A stretch of DNA of 64,000 nt, from assembly GCF_026460945.1 (NCBI RefSeq), contig NZ_JAOVZV010000008.1:248001-312000 (forward strand). The letters are read 5' to 3'. Origin of the DNA: Chryseobacterium luquanense. Its GTDB lineage: Bacteria; Bacteroidota; Bacteroidia; Flavobacteriales; Weeksellaceae. The first letter of the stretch is position 1; each line of letters begins with the position of its first letter. Positions 31,763-39,718 of this stretch are shown here, one piece after another. The notes under the pieces were generated by a model, which saw nothing but the letters and a program-made list of their open reading frames with translations, did not search any database and was not told the origin of the DNA. The position numbers were made by a program, and so were the translations under genes.

Positions 31763-34549
31763 ATGGCTTCAACAACAGATATAGATATAAAGAAACAGGT
31801 CTTCGTTAAAAACGCACACCTTAACAACCTGAAACATATTGATGTTTTAATTCCGAAAAATAAATTAATTGTCATTACGGGAGTTTCCGGAAGCGGAAAA
31901 TCTTCTTTGGCTTTTGATACAATCTATGCGGAAGGACAGAGAAGATATGTGGAAAGTTTAAGTTCTTACGCACGTCAGTTTTTAGGTAAATTAGAAAAAC
32001 CAAAAGTTGATGATATTAAAGGTTTAGCGCCTTCTATTGCGATTCAGCAAAAAGTAATTTCTTCAAATCCACGTTCTACAGTCGGAACTTCTACGGAAAT
32101 TTACGATTACATGAAGCTTTTGTTTGCAAGAATCGGAAAAACATTTTCTCCGGTTTCGGGGAATGAAGTGAAAAAAGATTCGGTGACTGATGTTATAGAT
32201 TATATTAAAACCGCAAAAAACAATGTTCCGTTCTTATTAACTGCTCCGTTAGATTTTGATGTTGAAAACTTTACAGATACTTTAAATGTTTTAAAACTTG
32301 CAGGTTTCACAAGATTAGAAATCAGCGGAAATGTTGCCGGAATTGAAGATTTAGAAAGTTTTGGTTTCACTCCCGAAAAAGGAATGGAAATCAATTTGGT
32401 GATAGATCGTTTTTCTTACGAAGAAGATGAAAGTTTTCTTCAGCGTTTGGCAGATTCCATTCAGATGGCGTTTTATGAAGGTCGTGGATATTGTTCATTA
32501 AAAAATACCGAAAACGGCACTGTAAAAGAATTTTCAAATAAATTTGAGCTCGACGGAATAGAATTTCTTGAGCCTAACGTTCATTTTTTCAGCTTTAACA
32601 ATCCTTTTGGCGCTTGTCCTACTTGTGAAGGTTACGGAAAAGTGATCGGAATTGATGATGATTTGGTCATTCCAAACAAAGCTTTGTCGGTTTTTGAAGA
32701 TGCAGTTGCTTCATGGAAAGGTGAAACTATGAGCGAATGGAAAAAAGATTTCATTAAAAAAGCAAAAGACTTCCCTATTCATAAGCCTTATCATCAACTG
32801 ACCAAAGAACAGAAAAATTATCTTTGGAAAGGTGATGGAAAATCAAGTTTCCCTTCTTTGAATAATTTCTTCAAAATGTTGGAGGAAAACTTGTATAAAA
32901 TTCAATATCGTGTGATGCTTTCTCGTTACAGAGGAAAAACGCTTTGTCCGACTTGCGAAGGTTTGCGTCTTCGTGAAGAAACAAGCTGGGTGAAAATCGA
33001 CGGAAACAATATTCAGTCGATGATTGAGCTTCCTTTGGATGAACTTTTACCATTAATTCAAAGCTTAAAACTTTCAGAACACGATAAAGAAATTGCAAAA
33101 AGATTACTCTACGAAATTACAACGAGAGTTGAATTTTTATTAAAAGTTGGTCTGGGATATTTAACAATTAACCGAACTTCGAACACGCTTTCGGGAGGTG
33201 AAAGTCAAAGAATTAATTTGGCGACAAGTTTGGGAAGTTCTTTGGTGGGTTCAATTTATATTTTGGATGAACCGTCGATTGGATTGCACTCAAGAGATAC
33301 CGAAAATTTAATTGGAGTTTTAAAAAATCTACGTGACATTGGAAATACCGTAATTGTTGTTGAGCATGATGAAGACGTCATGAGAGCAGCAGATTATATC
33401 ATTGATATTGGTCCTGAAGCCGGATATTTAGGCGGAGAATTGGTTTTTGCAGGTGATTATAAAGAACTGAAAGATGCAGATACGCTGACTTCAAAATATC
33501 TTACAGGAAGACTGGAAATAAAAGTTCCTGAAAAACGCAGAAAAGCTAAGGAATTTATTCATATAAAAGGTGCTAGATCAAATAATTTAAAAAATATTGA
33601 TGTTGATGTTCCGTTGGAAAGTTTAGTCGTTATTTCAGGAGTTTCCGGAAGTGGAAAATCAACTTTAATGAAAGAAATTCTGACGAATGATATTCAGATT
33701 CAATTGGGAATGGGCGGAAAGAAAGGCGATTATGATTCTGTAGAATTTCCAAAAAAATTAATCAAACACATCGAATTAATTGATCAAAATCCTATTGGAA
33801 AATCTTCCCGTTCAAATCCTGTAACTTATCTGAAGGCTTATGACGATATTCGTGATTTGTTTTCTAAGCAGAAAAGTGCGAAAATGATGGGTTACAAGCC
33901 AAAACATTTCTCTTTCAACGTTGATGGCGGAAGATGTGACGAGTGTAAAGGTGAAGGAGTAATCAATGTTTCCATGCAGTTTATGGCGGATATTGAGCTT
34001 GAATGCGAAACATGTAAAGGAACCCGTTTTAAAAATGAAGTTCTTGAAGTGAGATTCGACGAAAAAAATATTTCTGATATTCTTCACATGACCGTTGACG
34101 AAGCTTTAACGTTTTTCAGAGAAAATAAAGAAGATAAAATCGTGACAAAACTAACTCCGCTTCAGGATGTTGGTTTAGGATATTTGCAGCTCGGACAAAG
34201 CTCTTCTACTCTTTCCGGAGGTGAAGCCCAACGTGTAAAACTGGCTTCATTTCTTGTAAAAGGTGTGACTACAGATAAAACCCTGTTTGTTTTTGACGAA
34301 CCATCTACAGGATTACATTTCCATGATATTCAAAAGTTATTGAAATCTTTACAGGCATTGATCGATCTCGGACATTCTGTGATTGTTATTGAACATCAAC
34401 CTGATATCATGAAATGTGCAGATCATATTATAGACATCGGTCCGGAAGCAGGAAAATATGGCGGAGAAGTAGTTTTTGCAGGAACCCCGGAAGATTTAGC
34501 AAAGAATAAAACTTCGCATACAGCAAAATATATTGCGGAGAAATTATAA
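31763..34549 (+). CDS. uvrA: Excinuclease ABC subunit A
   Basis: Damage-recognition ATPase of nucleotide excision repair. The 928-residue protein carries two ABC modules: Walker A GVSGSGKSSLAFDTIYAEGQ and GVSGSGKSTLMKEIL, signatures TLSGGESQRINLA and [13 protein letters not shown], and Walker B YILDEPSIGLH and FVFDEPSTGLH. Zinc-binding CxxC pairs occur in CPTCEGYGKV, CPTCEGLRLRE, CDECKGEGVI and CETCKGTRF. Length and motif order are canonical. It is followed 7 bp later by a lipoprotein gene that is probably co-transcribed. Confidence 0.97.
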   Translation: MASTTDIDIKKQVFVKNAHLNNLKHIDVLIPKNKLIVITGVSGSGKSSLAFDTIYAEGQRRYVESLSSYARQFLGKLEKPKVDDIKGLAPSIAIQQKVISSNPRSTVGTSTEIYDYMKLLFARIGKTFSPVSGNEVKKDSVTDVIDYIKTAKNNVPFLLTAPLDFDVENFTDTLNVLKLAGFTRLEISGNVAGIEDLESFGFTPEKGMEINLVIDRFSYEEDESFLQRLADSIQMAFYEGRGYCSLKNTENGTVKEFSNKFELDGIEFLEPNVHFFSFNNPFGACPTCEGYGKVIGIDDDLVIPNKALSVFEDAVASWKGETMSEWKKDFIKKAKDFPIHKPYHQLTKEQKNYLWKGDGKSSFPSLNNFFKMLEENLYKIQYRVMLSRYRGKTLCPTCEGLRLREETSWVKIDGNNIQSMIELPLDELLPLIQSLKLSEHDKEIAKRLLYEITTRVEFLLKVGLGYLTINRTSNTLSGGESQRINLATSLGSSLVGSIYILDEPSIGLHSRDTENLIGVLKNLRDIGNTVIVVEHDEDVMRAADYIIDIGPEAGYLGGELVFAGDYKELKDADTLTSKYLTGRLEIKVPEKRRKAKEFIHIKGARSNNLKNIDVDVPLESLVVISGVSGSGKSTLMKEILTNDIQIQLGMGGKKGDYDSVEFPKKLIKHIELIDQNPIGKSSRSNPVTYLKAYDDIRDLFSKQKSAKMMGYKPKHFSFNVDGGRCDECKGEGVINVSMQFMADIELECETCKGTRFKNEVLEVRFDEKNISDILHMTVDEALTFFRENKEDKIVTKLTPLQDVGLGYLQLGQSSSTLSGGEAQRVKLASFLVKGVTTDKTLFVFDEPSTGLHFHDIQKLLKSLQALIDLGHSVIVIEHQPDIMKCADHIIDIGPEAGKYGGEVVFAGTPEDLAKNKTSHTAKYIAEKL

Positions 34550-34556
34550 TTATGGT

Positions 34557-35114
34557 ATGAGATTTCTCTTTTCAATATTAATAATTTTATTCATTAGTTC
34601 ATGTAAAAAAGATGATAAACAAAATAATGAAAAGAGAGATTTTATTGTTTCTAAATTTAATGATGATATTAATAAACATTTTGAGGAAGCTAAGCTTAAG
34701 AATCCTGAATTAGCTGAAATTAAAGAAATTAAATTTTACGATTATCCAAAAGGAGCAGTTAATTTCATTATTTTAAACAATGGAATAGTTTATTTCTACA
34801 ACGAAGAATTGATATGGAATTGGTGTGGATGGAGCCCTGATAAAACAGAAGTATTAAGAAGAAAGCTTAGCAAAGATAGTTTACATCAAATCCATTACAA
34901 TCAAATATATTCTTTACTTAAAGATAAATCTTTTGAGAAGAGCATGAAAAATCATCAAGGTAGACTTCAAACTTTGTCATTCTCTTTTGAAAATGATACG
35001 ATTAAAAATTTTGATATCTACAAACTATTGAAAAACATTGACAGTTTAGGTTATCATTCATATAATATTAGAAGAATAGCACCTTTTGAAAGTGAAGTGA
35101 TAAAAAATAACTAG
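34557..35114 (+). CDS. Hypothetical lipoprotein downstream of uvrA
   Basis: I recognise no family. The 185-residue product has a lipoprotein signal (MRFLFSILIILFISSC, Cys about 16) followed by a KKDDKQNNEKRD charged linker and a mixed alpha/beta domain (YPKGAVNFIILNNGIVYFYNEELIWNWCGW, then YNQIYSLLKDKSFEKSM). The open frame reaches back to 34533 inside uvrA, but the lipoprotein signal puts the start at 34557. It is spaced 7 bp after uvrA. Its role is unknown and unlikely to be DNA repair given its export. Confidence 0.7.
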   Translation: MRFLFSILIILFISSCKKDDKQNNEKRDFIVSKFNDDINKHFEEAKLKNPELAEIKEIKFYDYPKGAVNFIILNNGIVYFYNEELIWNWCGWSPDKTEVLRRKLSKDSLHQIHYNQIYSLLKDKSFEKSMKNHQGRLQTLSFSFENDTIKNFDIYKLLKNIDSLGYHSYNIRRIAPFESEVIKNN

Positions 35115-35126
35115 GTTTATTAACTT

Positions 35127-35161
35127 TTATCCACAAAAAAATGTGGATAAGTTGTGGATTT
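35127..35161. other. Cluster of three DnaA boxes
   Basis: TTATCCACA (35127-35135) and TGTGGATAA (35142-35150) are perfect DnaA boxes in opposite orientation, 6 bp apart. TGTGGATTT (35153-35161) is a third, near-perfect box. They are followed by an AT-rich stretch of about 120 bp. This may be part of a replication origin or a DnaA-titration/regulatory site. Confidence 0.6.
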
Positions 35162-35284
35162 TAACATTAAATTTACATTTCGTATTAAAAATATTCCTAC
35201 ATTTACTATGTAATAAAAATGAAATGAATCTTTTTCTTGCCTTTTTCGAATTCGAAATCGCAATTAAATTTGAAATAAAAATTT

Positions 35285-35313
35285 AAGCACAGCATCGTCG
35301 GCTGTGCTTTTTT
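35285..35313 (+). terminator. Strong rho-independent terminator without an adjacent gene
   Basis: Perfect 9-bp stem AAGCACAGC / GCTGTGCTT with a 7-nt loop and a T tract. It is 170 bp past the end of the preceding lipoprotein gene. Confidence 0.8.
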
Positions 35314-35353
35314 GTTGTTGTCTAATTAAAAAAATGAGATGTATTTATCTACT

Positions 35354-35382
35354 GAATCCGCTTCTAAAGAGCGGATTCTTTT
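35354..35382 (+). terminator. Second hairpin before the convergent gene
   Basis: Perfect 9-bp stem GAATCCGCT / AGCGGATTC with a 7-nt loop followed by TTTT. It lies just beyond the 3' end of the convergent gene at 35385. Confidence 0.65.
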
Positions 35383-35384
35383 GC

Positions 35385-35828
35385 TTAAGGTTTTTCTTTA
35401 GAAATCCAAATTCCGCTGATCACGTTTTGATCTCTGTAAATCCAGACACTTACAAATTTGAGATCTTTAGATTTTTCAAAATCAGCATCAAAAACAATAT
35501 ATTCTATCGGATCTCTGTCTTTTGTAAAGTCTTGAAGATATGCCGAATTAAATTTTTTAATAGTGATTTTTCCATTATTTTGTAATGACTCTTCACAATT
35601 TTTCTCATAATTTTCATTTAGTTTTCTTTCTAATCTTTTGTCTAAAATAAAATTATTAAATTTTGAAAAGTCTTTATTTTCACATTTTGTAAAATATTCT
35701 TTGATAAATTGTTCACTAATCTGAACTCTTTCTTGACTGATTTTTGAGTTGCTAATTTTTGAATAAGATTTTTGAGAGAATAAAATAACGGAACAGCTTA
35801 CTGCAAGAAGGCAAAATAATTTTTTCAT
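35385..35828 (-). CDS. Hypothetical secreted protein
   Basis: The 147-residue product has a signal peptide (MKKLFCLLAVSCSVILFSQ), perhaps a lipoprotein if Cys12 is used, though the box is weak. The mature part is charged and helical with paired cysteines (FTKCENKDF, YEKNCEESL) and a beta-rich end (YIVFDADFEKSKDLKFVSVWIYRDQNVISGIWI). This resembles DUF4878/NTF2-like folds only loosely. It is monocistronic; a hairpin lies downstream. Confidence 0.6.
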   Translation of the reverse strand: MKKLFCLLAVSCSVILFSQKSYSKISNSKISQERVQISEQFIKEYFTKCENKDFSKFNNFILDKRLERKLNENYEKNCEESLQNNGKITIKKFNSAYLQDFTKDRDPIEYIVFDADFEKSKDLKFVSVWIYRDQNVISGIWISKEKP

Positions 35829-35890
35829 TGTTTTTGTGTTTAATCATTTCAAAAGTAAGAATTTATTTGATTGAATTTTCACGTTTCAAA

Positions 35891-35920
35891 ATAAAAACCG
35901 ACAAGCAAAACTTATCGGTT
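35891..35920 (-). terminator. Terminator after the endonuclease V-like operon
   Basis: Stem AACCGATAAG / CTTGTCGGTT on the minus strand with one mismatch, followed by TTTTTATTTT. Confidence 0.7.
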
Positions 35921-35991
35921 CTTGAAAAATGAAAAATTAATATGGATATGAACTATTTGATGTTTTTAGAATCGTTTTAATTCTGAAACAA

Positions 35992-36020
35992 ATTTATATT
36001 TATTTAGAATAAATATAAAT
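35992..36020. repeat. 13-bp AT-only inverted repeat
   Basis: Arms 35992-36004 and 36008-36020 are exact reverse complements with a 3-bp centre. It lies between the operon end at 36041 and its terminator; the role is unclear. Confidence 0.5.
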
Positions 36021-36040
36021 AAATATTCAACTGACTTTTA

Positions 36041-36565
36041 TCAGTTTCTCATATTTAGTTCATCTTTCTCTCTTGTAAGCTGATCTAGTTTTTTCAATAA
36101 TGTTGGGATTCTAAAATTTCCGTGCATATTTTCTATTTCAGATTGAGTTTTGTCAACATTAATTCCAATCGCAGTAAGAAATAATGGAGTTTTGCTTTCG
36201 CCACGTAAAACAATTCTTCTTTGATGATCTTCACTATTAAATCCGTTTTTTGCAATACCAATAATAGGATATTTTTCATCTAAAGATTGATAAAGATAGC
36301 CACCTAAACCAAATTTGCCGTCATTATCTAAAGTCACATAACCATCTACAATAATTAAATCACCGTGTTGTAACTCAATTTTCTTTAATAAACTCAGAAT
36401 GCAAGGTAATTCTCTTTTATAAAATGCTCCGCTTTCATAATCGGAAGTAATCTCTGTATTTTCAGAATAGATAAAACTTTCAGTCTCAGAATTCCAGTTT
36501 TCGAATGCGATGCAGACTGTTTTAGCGAAGTTTTCGTAATAATAGGTGTCGAATGCGTAAATCAT
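36041..36565 (-). CDS. Endonuclease V-like protein
   Basis: The 174-residue protein follows the endonuclease V motif order. An early Asp is in AFDTYYY (D6), Glu52 is in SDYESGAFYKRELP, Asp74 is in DLIIVDGYVTL, and a Lys is in IIGIAKNGF (K106). Endonuclease V cleaves next to deoxyinosine in DNA. It is shorter than E. coli Nfi (about 223) and the FYxPGxLxxRE motif is degenerate, so it may be a diverged subfamily. It is the last gene of a four-gene minus-strand group (M28 peptidase, GNAT, VOC, this gene) with 3-bp spacing to the VOC gene. Confidence 0.68.
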   Translation of the reverse strand: MIYAFDTYYYENFAKTVCIAFENWNSETESFIYSENTEITSDYESGAFYKRELPCILSLLKKIELQHGDLIIVDGYVTLDNDGKFGLGGYLYQSLDEKYPIIGIAKNGFNSEDHQRRIVLRGESKTPLFLTAIGINVDKTQSEIENMHGNFRIPTLLKKLDQLTREKDELNMRN

Positions 36566-36568
36566 ATT

Positions 36569-36937
36569 TTAAGAACTAAAAAACTCTCCAAAATGCCACA
36601 AAACTCCAGCGGGATCAAGCAGAAAACATTCTTTTCCCCAATCCATTGTTTTTGTTGGAATTAATTTTATTGACTTATATTTTTCTTTCAAATTTAAAGC
36701 AGAAAGCTCTTCCCAATAAAGATCTACATTTTCTATTTCAAGGAAAATCATGGTATTTTCAATCCATTCTTTTGCATAATAATCCTGAAGATAAAATGCA
36801 AAATCTCCTTTTTTAAACACTGAAAATTTAGGATCAATTTCGACTTCTTCGAATCCTAAATCTCGATAAAATTCTCTGCTTTCAGCAAAATCTTTTGATC
36901 CGATAAAAGGTCTTATTGATTTTATTTTTTGATTCAT
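36569..36937 (-). CDS. VOC-family (glyoxalase/bleomycin-resistance-like) protein
   Basis: The 122-residue protein has the paired beta-alpha-beta-beta-beta modules of the vicinal-oxygen-chelate fold: SIRPFIGSKDFAESREFYRDLGFEE, then FYLQDYYAKEWIENTMIFLEIENV, and a final CFLLDPAGVLWHFGEF. The fold includes glyoxalases, dioxygenases and antibiotic-sequestering proteins; the substrate cannot be assigned. It is 1 bp from the GNAT gene and 3 bp from the endonuclease V-like gene, so all three are co-transcribed. Confidence 0.85.
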   Translation of the reverse strand: MNQKIKSIRPFIGSKDFAESREFYRDLGFEEVEIDPKFSVFKKGDFAFYLQDYYAKEWIENTMIFLEIENVDLYWEELSALNLKEKYKSIKLIPTKTMDWGKECFLLDPAGVLWHFGEFFSS

Positions 36938-36938
36938 A

Positions 36939-37385
36939 TTATTTTTTATTTATCCAGTTATCAAAAGTCATTTCGAACTTAATTTCGTTTTTTCCGTGTA
37001 TTCCTATTTCATTCCAGCCGGTTTTCCGATAAAACACTTCTGCTCTTGTATTTGGTGAAGTTCCAAGCCATACATTTTCTTTTGTTTTACTAAAATACCA
37101 ATCCAACATCATGTCATGTAATTTTTTTCCGATTCCCATCTTTTCAAAATCAGGATCTACAAACAACGCCCAAATATTATTTTCTTTTAAATCTACAATA
37201 GAAAAGCCTGTGATTTTCTCATCAATTTCGCAAACCCACCCCTTTCCTCTTTCGGTCATAAATTCTTCACAATCTTTATCAGTAACAAGATCAGGATTTG
37301 ACAAAGTATTTTCTTTAACGGAATTTCTCACCACCTGAATTTGAGGAATATCTTCTATTTTCGCTTCACGAATAATCATATTCAA
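36939..37385 (-). CDS. GNAT-family N-acetyltransferase
   Basis: The 148-residue protein has the GNAT fold. IREAKIEDIPQIQVVRNSV opens it, the acetyl-CoA loop is in IWALFVDPDFEKMGIGKKLHDMMLDWYF, and a late motif B segment is WLGTSPNTRAEVFYRKTGWNEIG. The substrate is unknown. The start may be at 37385 or two codons later (MIIREAKIED at 37379), where the family usually begins. Its stop is 1 bp from the VOC gene. Confidence 0.88.
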   Translation of the reverse strand: MNMIIREAKIEDIPQIQVVRNSVKENTLSNPDLVTDKDCEEFMTERGKGWVCEIDEKITGFSIVDLKENNIWALFVDPDFEKMGIGKKLHDMMLDWYFSKTKENVWLGTSPNTRAEVFYRKTGWNEIGIHGKNEIKFEMTFDNWINKK

Positions 37386-37396
37386 AACTTTTCTTA

Positions 37397-38452
37397 TTAT
37401 TTTTTATCAACGACAATTCTCTCTTTACGATTTGCCAATTCCCAAGCTGTTGCAAAAACCAATTGAGTTCTTTTTTGCAATAAATTAAAATCAATTTTTT
37501 CAACATCATCGGTTTCCTTGTGATAATCTTCATGAATTCCGTCAAAGAAAAATGCTACAGGAATTCCATGTTTTGCAAAATTATAATGATCAGAACGGTA
37601 ATATAATCTGTCGGGATCTTTCGGATCGTCGTATTTATAGTTTAATTCAAGATTATTTGTCTTTTTATTTGCTGCTTCTGTAATGATTTTTAATTCTGAA
37701 CTTAACATTTCAGAACCAATCACATAAACATAATTCTTACCTCGATTTGCAATATCATCTCTTCCAATCATATCAATATTCAAGTCAGCAACTGTATTTG
37801 CCAAAGGAAAAACAGGATTATCAGAATAGTACTCCGAACCGAAAAGTCCGTGTTCTTCTCCCGTTACATGAAGAAATAAAATAGATCTCTTTGGTCCGTT
37901 ACCTTTCTTTTTAGCCTTTTGAAAAGCTTTTGCAATCTGCATTACAGCCACAGTTCCGCTTCCGTCATCATCGGCGCCGTTGTAGACCACACCGTTTTTA
38001 GTTCCGATATGATCGTAATGGGCAGAAACAACAATGATTTCTTCAGGTTTTTCACTTCCTTCAATAAATGCTAAAATATTTTCAGAATCAGGTAAATTTC
38101 CACCACCTCTTTTTTTCATGTAAGAAGAAGGAACTTTCTGATAATATGAACCTAGTTTTTCAGGAAATTCAATTCCCAAATCTTTATAAAATTTGACGAT
38201 ATACTCTCCTGCTTTTTTCTGACCTTGACTTCCAGTGTCTCTTCCTTCCATTTCATCAGAAGCAATCACATATAAATTTTTCTTTAAATCATTATACTTA
38301 ATTTGCTGATATGCTTTATTAAAAGCTTTATCACTTTTAGAATTGCTTGAACTGGTGTTTTGATTTGAATTCTGCTTATCACTTAAATGTATAGAGCTTC
38401 CACAGCTCGTAAGAATAATTACTGAAAAGATAGGAATGAGAAATTTTTTCAT
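37397..38452 (-). CDS. M28-family metallopeptidase lipoprotein
   Basis: Exported zinc aminopeptidase. The 351-residue product has a lipoprotein signal (MKKFLIPIFSVIILTSC). The M28 metal-site motifs are VVSAHYDHIG, YNGADDDGSGT, VTGEEHGLFGSEYY (catalytic and metal Glu), NIDMIGRDD and RSDHYNFAKHGIP. It probably trims peptides in the periplasm or at the surface. The start is 83 bp from the divergent aminotransferase gene. The GNAT gene follows after 11 bp on the same strand. Confidence 0.92.
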   Translation of the reverse strand: MKKFLIPIFSVIILTSCGSSIHLSDKQNSNQNTSSSNSKSDKAFNKAYQQIKYNDLKKNLYVIASDEMEGRDTGSQGQKKAGEYIVKFYKDLGIEFPEKLGSYYQKVPSSYMKKRGGGNLPDSENILAFIEGSEKPEEIIVVSAHYDHIGTKNGVVYNGADDDGSGTVAVMQIAKAFQKAKKKGNGPKRSILFLHVTGEEHGLFGSEYYSDNPVFPLANTVADLNIDMIGRDDIANRGKNYVYVIGSEMLSSELKIITEAANKKTNNLELNYKYDDPKDPDRLYYRSDHYNFAKHGIPVAFFFDGIHEDYHKETDDVEKIDFNLLQKRTQLVFATAWELANRKERIVVDKK

Positions 38453-38517
38453 TTAAAAATTTGTTTGTTTAAAAATAACAAAAAAAATCCAACTGTAAAT
38501 TGGATGCTATTTTTTTA

Positions 38518-38525
38518 TATATTTG
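38518..38525 (+). promoter_or_regulatory. Minus-7 box of the aminotransferase gene
   Basis: TATATTTG, 10 nt before ATG 38536. Confidence 0.55.
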
Positions 38526-38535
38526 ATAAAAGCCT

Positions 38536-39675
38536 ATGGAAAAAAATTACGGATTTAATGATTATAAATTTTTCACAGAAATGTCGGAGCTCGCTTCGAG
38601 ACATCAGAGTTATGATTTGTCATTAGGTCTACCTGATTTTGAAATTGATCCTCGTTTAAGGTATTATCTGAAAGAGTCTGCAGATATGATCAGTCACAGC
38701 TATGAATCACTTTCCGGAAATCCTTTGCTGATTGAAAGTATTATTCAGTTTAATTTAAATCGAAAAAACAGCGTAAAACTTAAAAAAGAAGAAATTAATA
38801 TTGTTCCTTGTTCTACTTTTGGCTTGTACACTTCTTTAAAATCTATTTTAAATATTGGTGATGAAGTAATTGTTATTCAGCCATCTTACTATACTTATGC
38901 GCCTTCGATTGTTTTAAATGGCGGAGTTCCTGTTTATTACGATTTGGATGTTGATTTTAAGGTTGATTGGGAAAAACTTCAAGACTGTATTAGTTCAAAA
39001 ACTAAAGCAATCATTGTAAATTCACCTCAGAATCCCACCGGAAAAATCTGGATTAAAGAAGACTGGAATCAGCTTTATGAGTTAATAAAACATCAGGAAA
39101 TCTATCTTATTTCGGAGGAAATTTATGATATTTATTGTTATGACAGTGAAGAACATTACAGTTCATTCTTGCATCCTGAACTAAAGAAAAGAACATTTTG
39201 TATTTTTTCATTTGGTAAGATGTTTCACGCAACCGGTTGGAAAGTAAGTTATCTTTTAGCTCCTGAAAATTTATTAAATTACTTTAGAATTCATCAGCAA
39301 TATATTTCTTATAGTTCAAATTCTCCTTGTCAATATGCAATAGCAAAATATCTTGAAGTTTTTGATCCTGCTGAAAACCAAAAAATAATGCAGCAAAAAC
39401 GTGATATTTTTAATGAAATGTTACAATTCACACCTTTGAAAATTGAAGAAAAATCGCAAGGTGGATTTTTTCAGATCGTTAATTTCAGGAATGTAAATAA
39501 AACTATGACAGACGTAGAATTTTCAAAATGGCTGACTGTTGAAAAAAAAGTTTCCTGTTTACCGCTTTCGGCTTTTTATAATTCTAAACAAGATTCTGAT
39601 TATGTAAGGTTTAGTTTTGCTAAAAAAGATGATGTGATTATTAATGCTTTGGAACATTTGAAAAAAAACATATAA
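38536..39675 (+). CDS. Class I/II PLP aminotransferase (methionine aminotransferase YbdL/KAT-like)
   Basis: The 379-residue fold-type I enzyme has a short N terminus, SLGLPDFEIDPRL (substrate clamp), SYESLSGNPLLIESI, AIIVNSPQNPTGKIW, LISEEIYDIYCYD (PLP-binding Asp/Tyr region), the Schiff-base Lys in FSFGKMFHATGWKVSY, and a terminal Arg in YVRFSFAK. The SxGKxFxATGWK motif is that of the kynurenine/methionine/glutamine aminotransferase group. It would transaminate methionine or aromatic amino acids, for example in methionine salvage; the genetic context is not informative. Confidence 0.88.
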   Translation: MEKNYGFNDYKFFTEMSELASRHQSYDLSLGLPDFEIDPRLRYYLKESADMISHSYESLSGNPLLIESIIQFNLNRKNSVKLKKEEINIVPCSTFGLYTSLKSILNIGDEVIVIQPSYYTYAPSIVLNGGVPVYYDLDVDFKVDWEKLQDCISSKTKAIIVNSPQNPTGKIWIKEDWNQLYELIKHQEIYLISEEIYDIYCYDSEEHYSSFLHPELKKRTFCIFSFGKMFHATGWKVSYLLAPENLLNYFRIHQQYISYSSNSPCQYAIAKYLEVFDPAENQKIMQQKRDIFNEMLQFTPLKIEEKSQGGFFQIVNFRNVNKTMTDVEFSKWLTVEKKVSCLPLSAFYNSKQDSDYVRFSFAKKDDVIINALEHLKKNI

Positions 39676-39681
39676 TGAAAA

Positions 39682-39703
39682 AAGCACCGCAAATGCAGTG
39701 CTT
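39682..39703 (-). terminator. Terminator of the membrane pyrophosphatase gene
   Basis: Stem AAGCAC / GTGCTT with an inner GC pair; on the minus strand it is followed by TTTTTTC. Confidence 0.6.
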
Positions 39704-39718
39704 AGTGTTGATTTTAAT

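Noticed and set aside
35127..35150. The TTATCCACA inverted pair as a transcription terminator
   Set aside because: It can form a hairpin but lacks a T tract on either side; a DnaA-box interpretation fits better.
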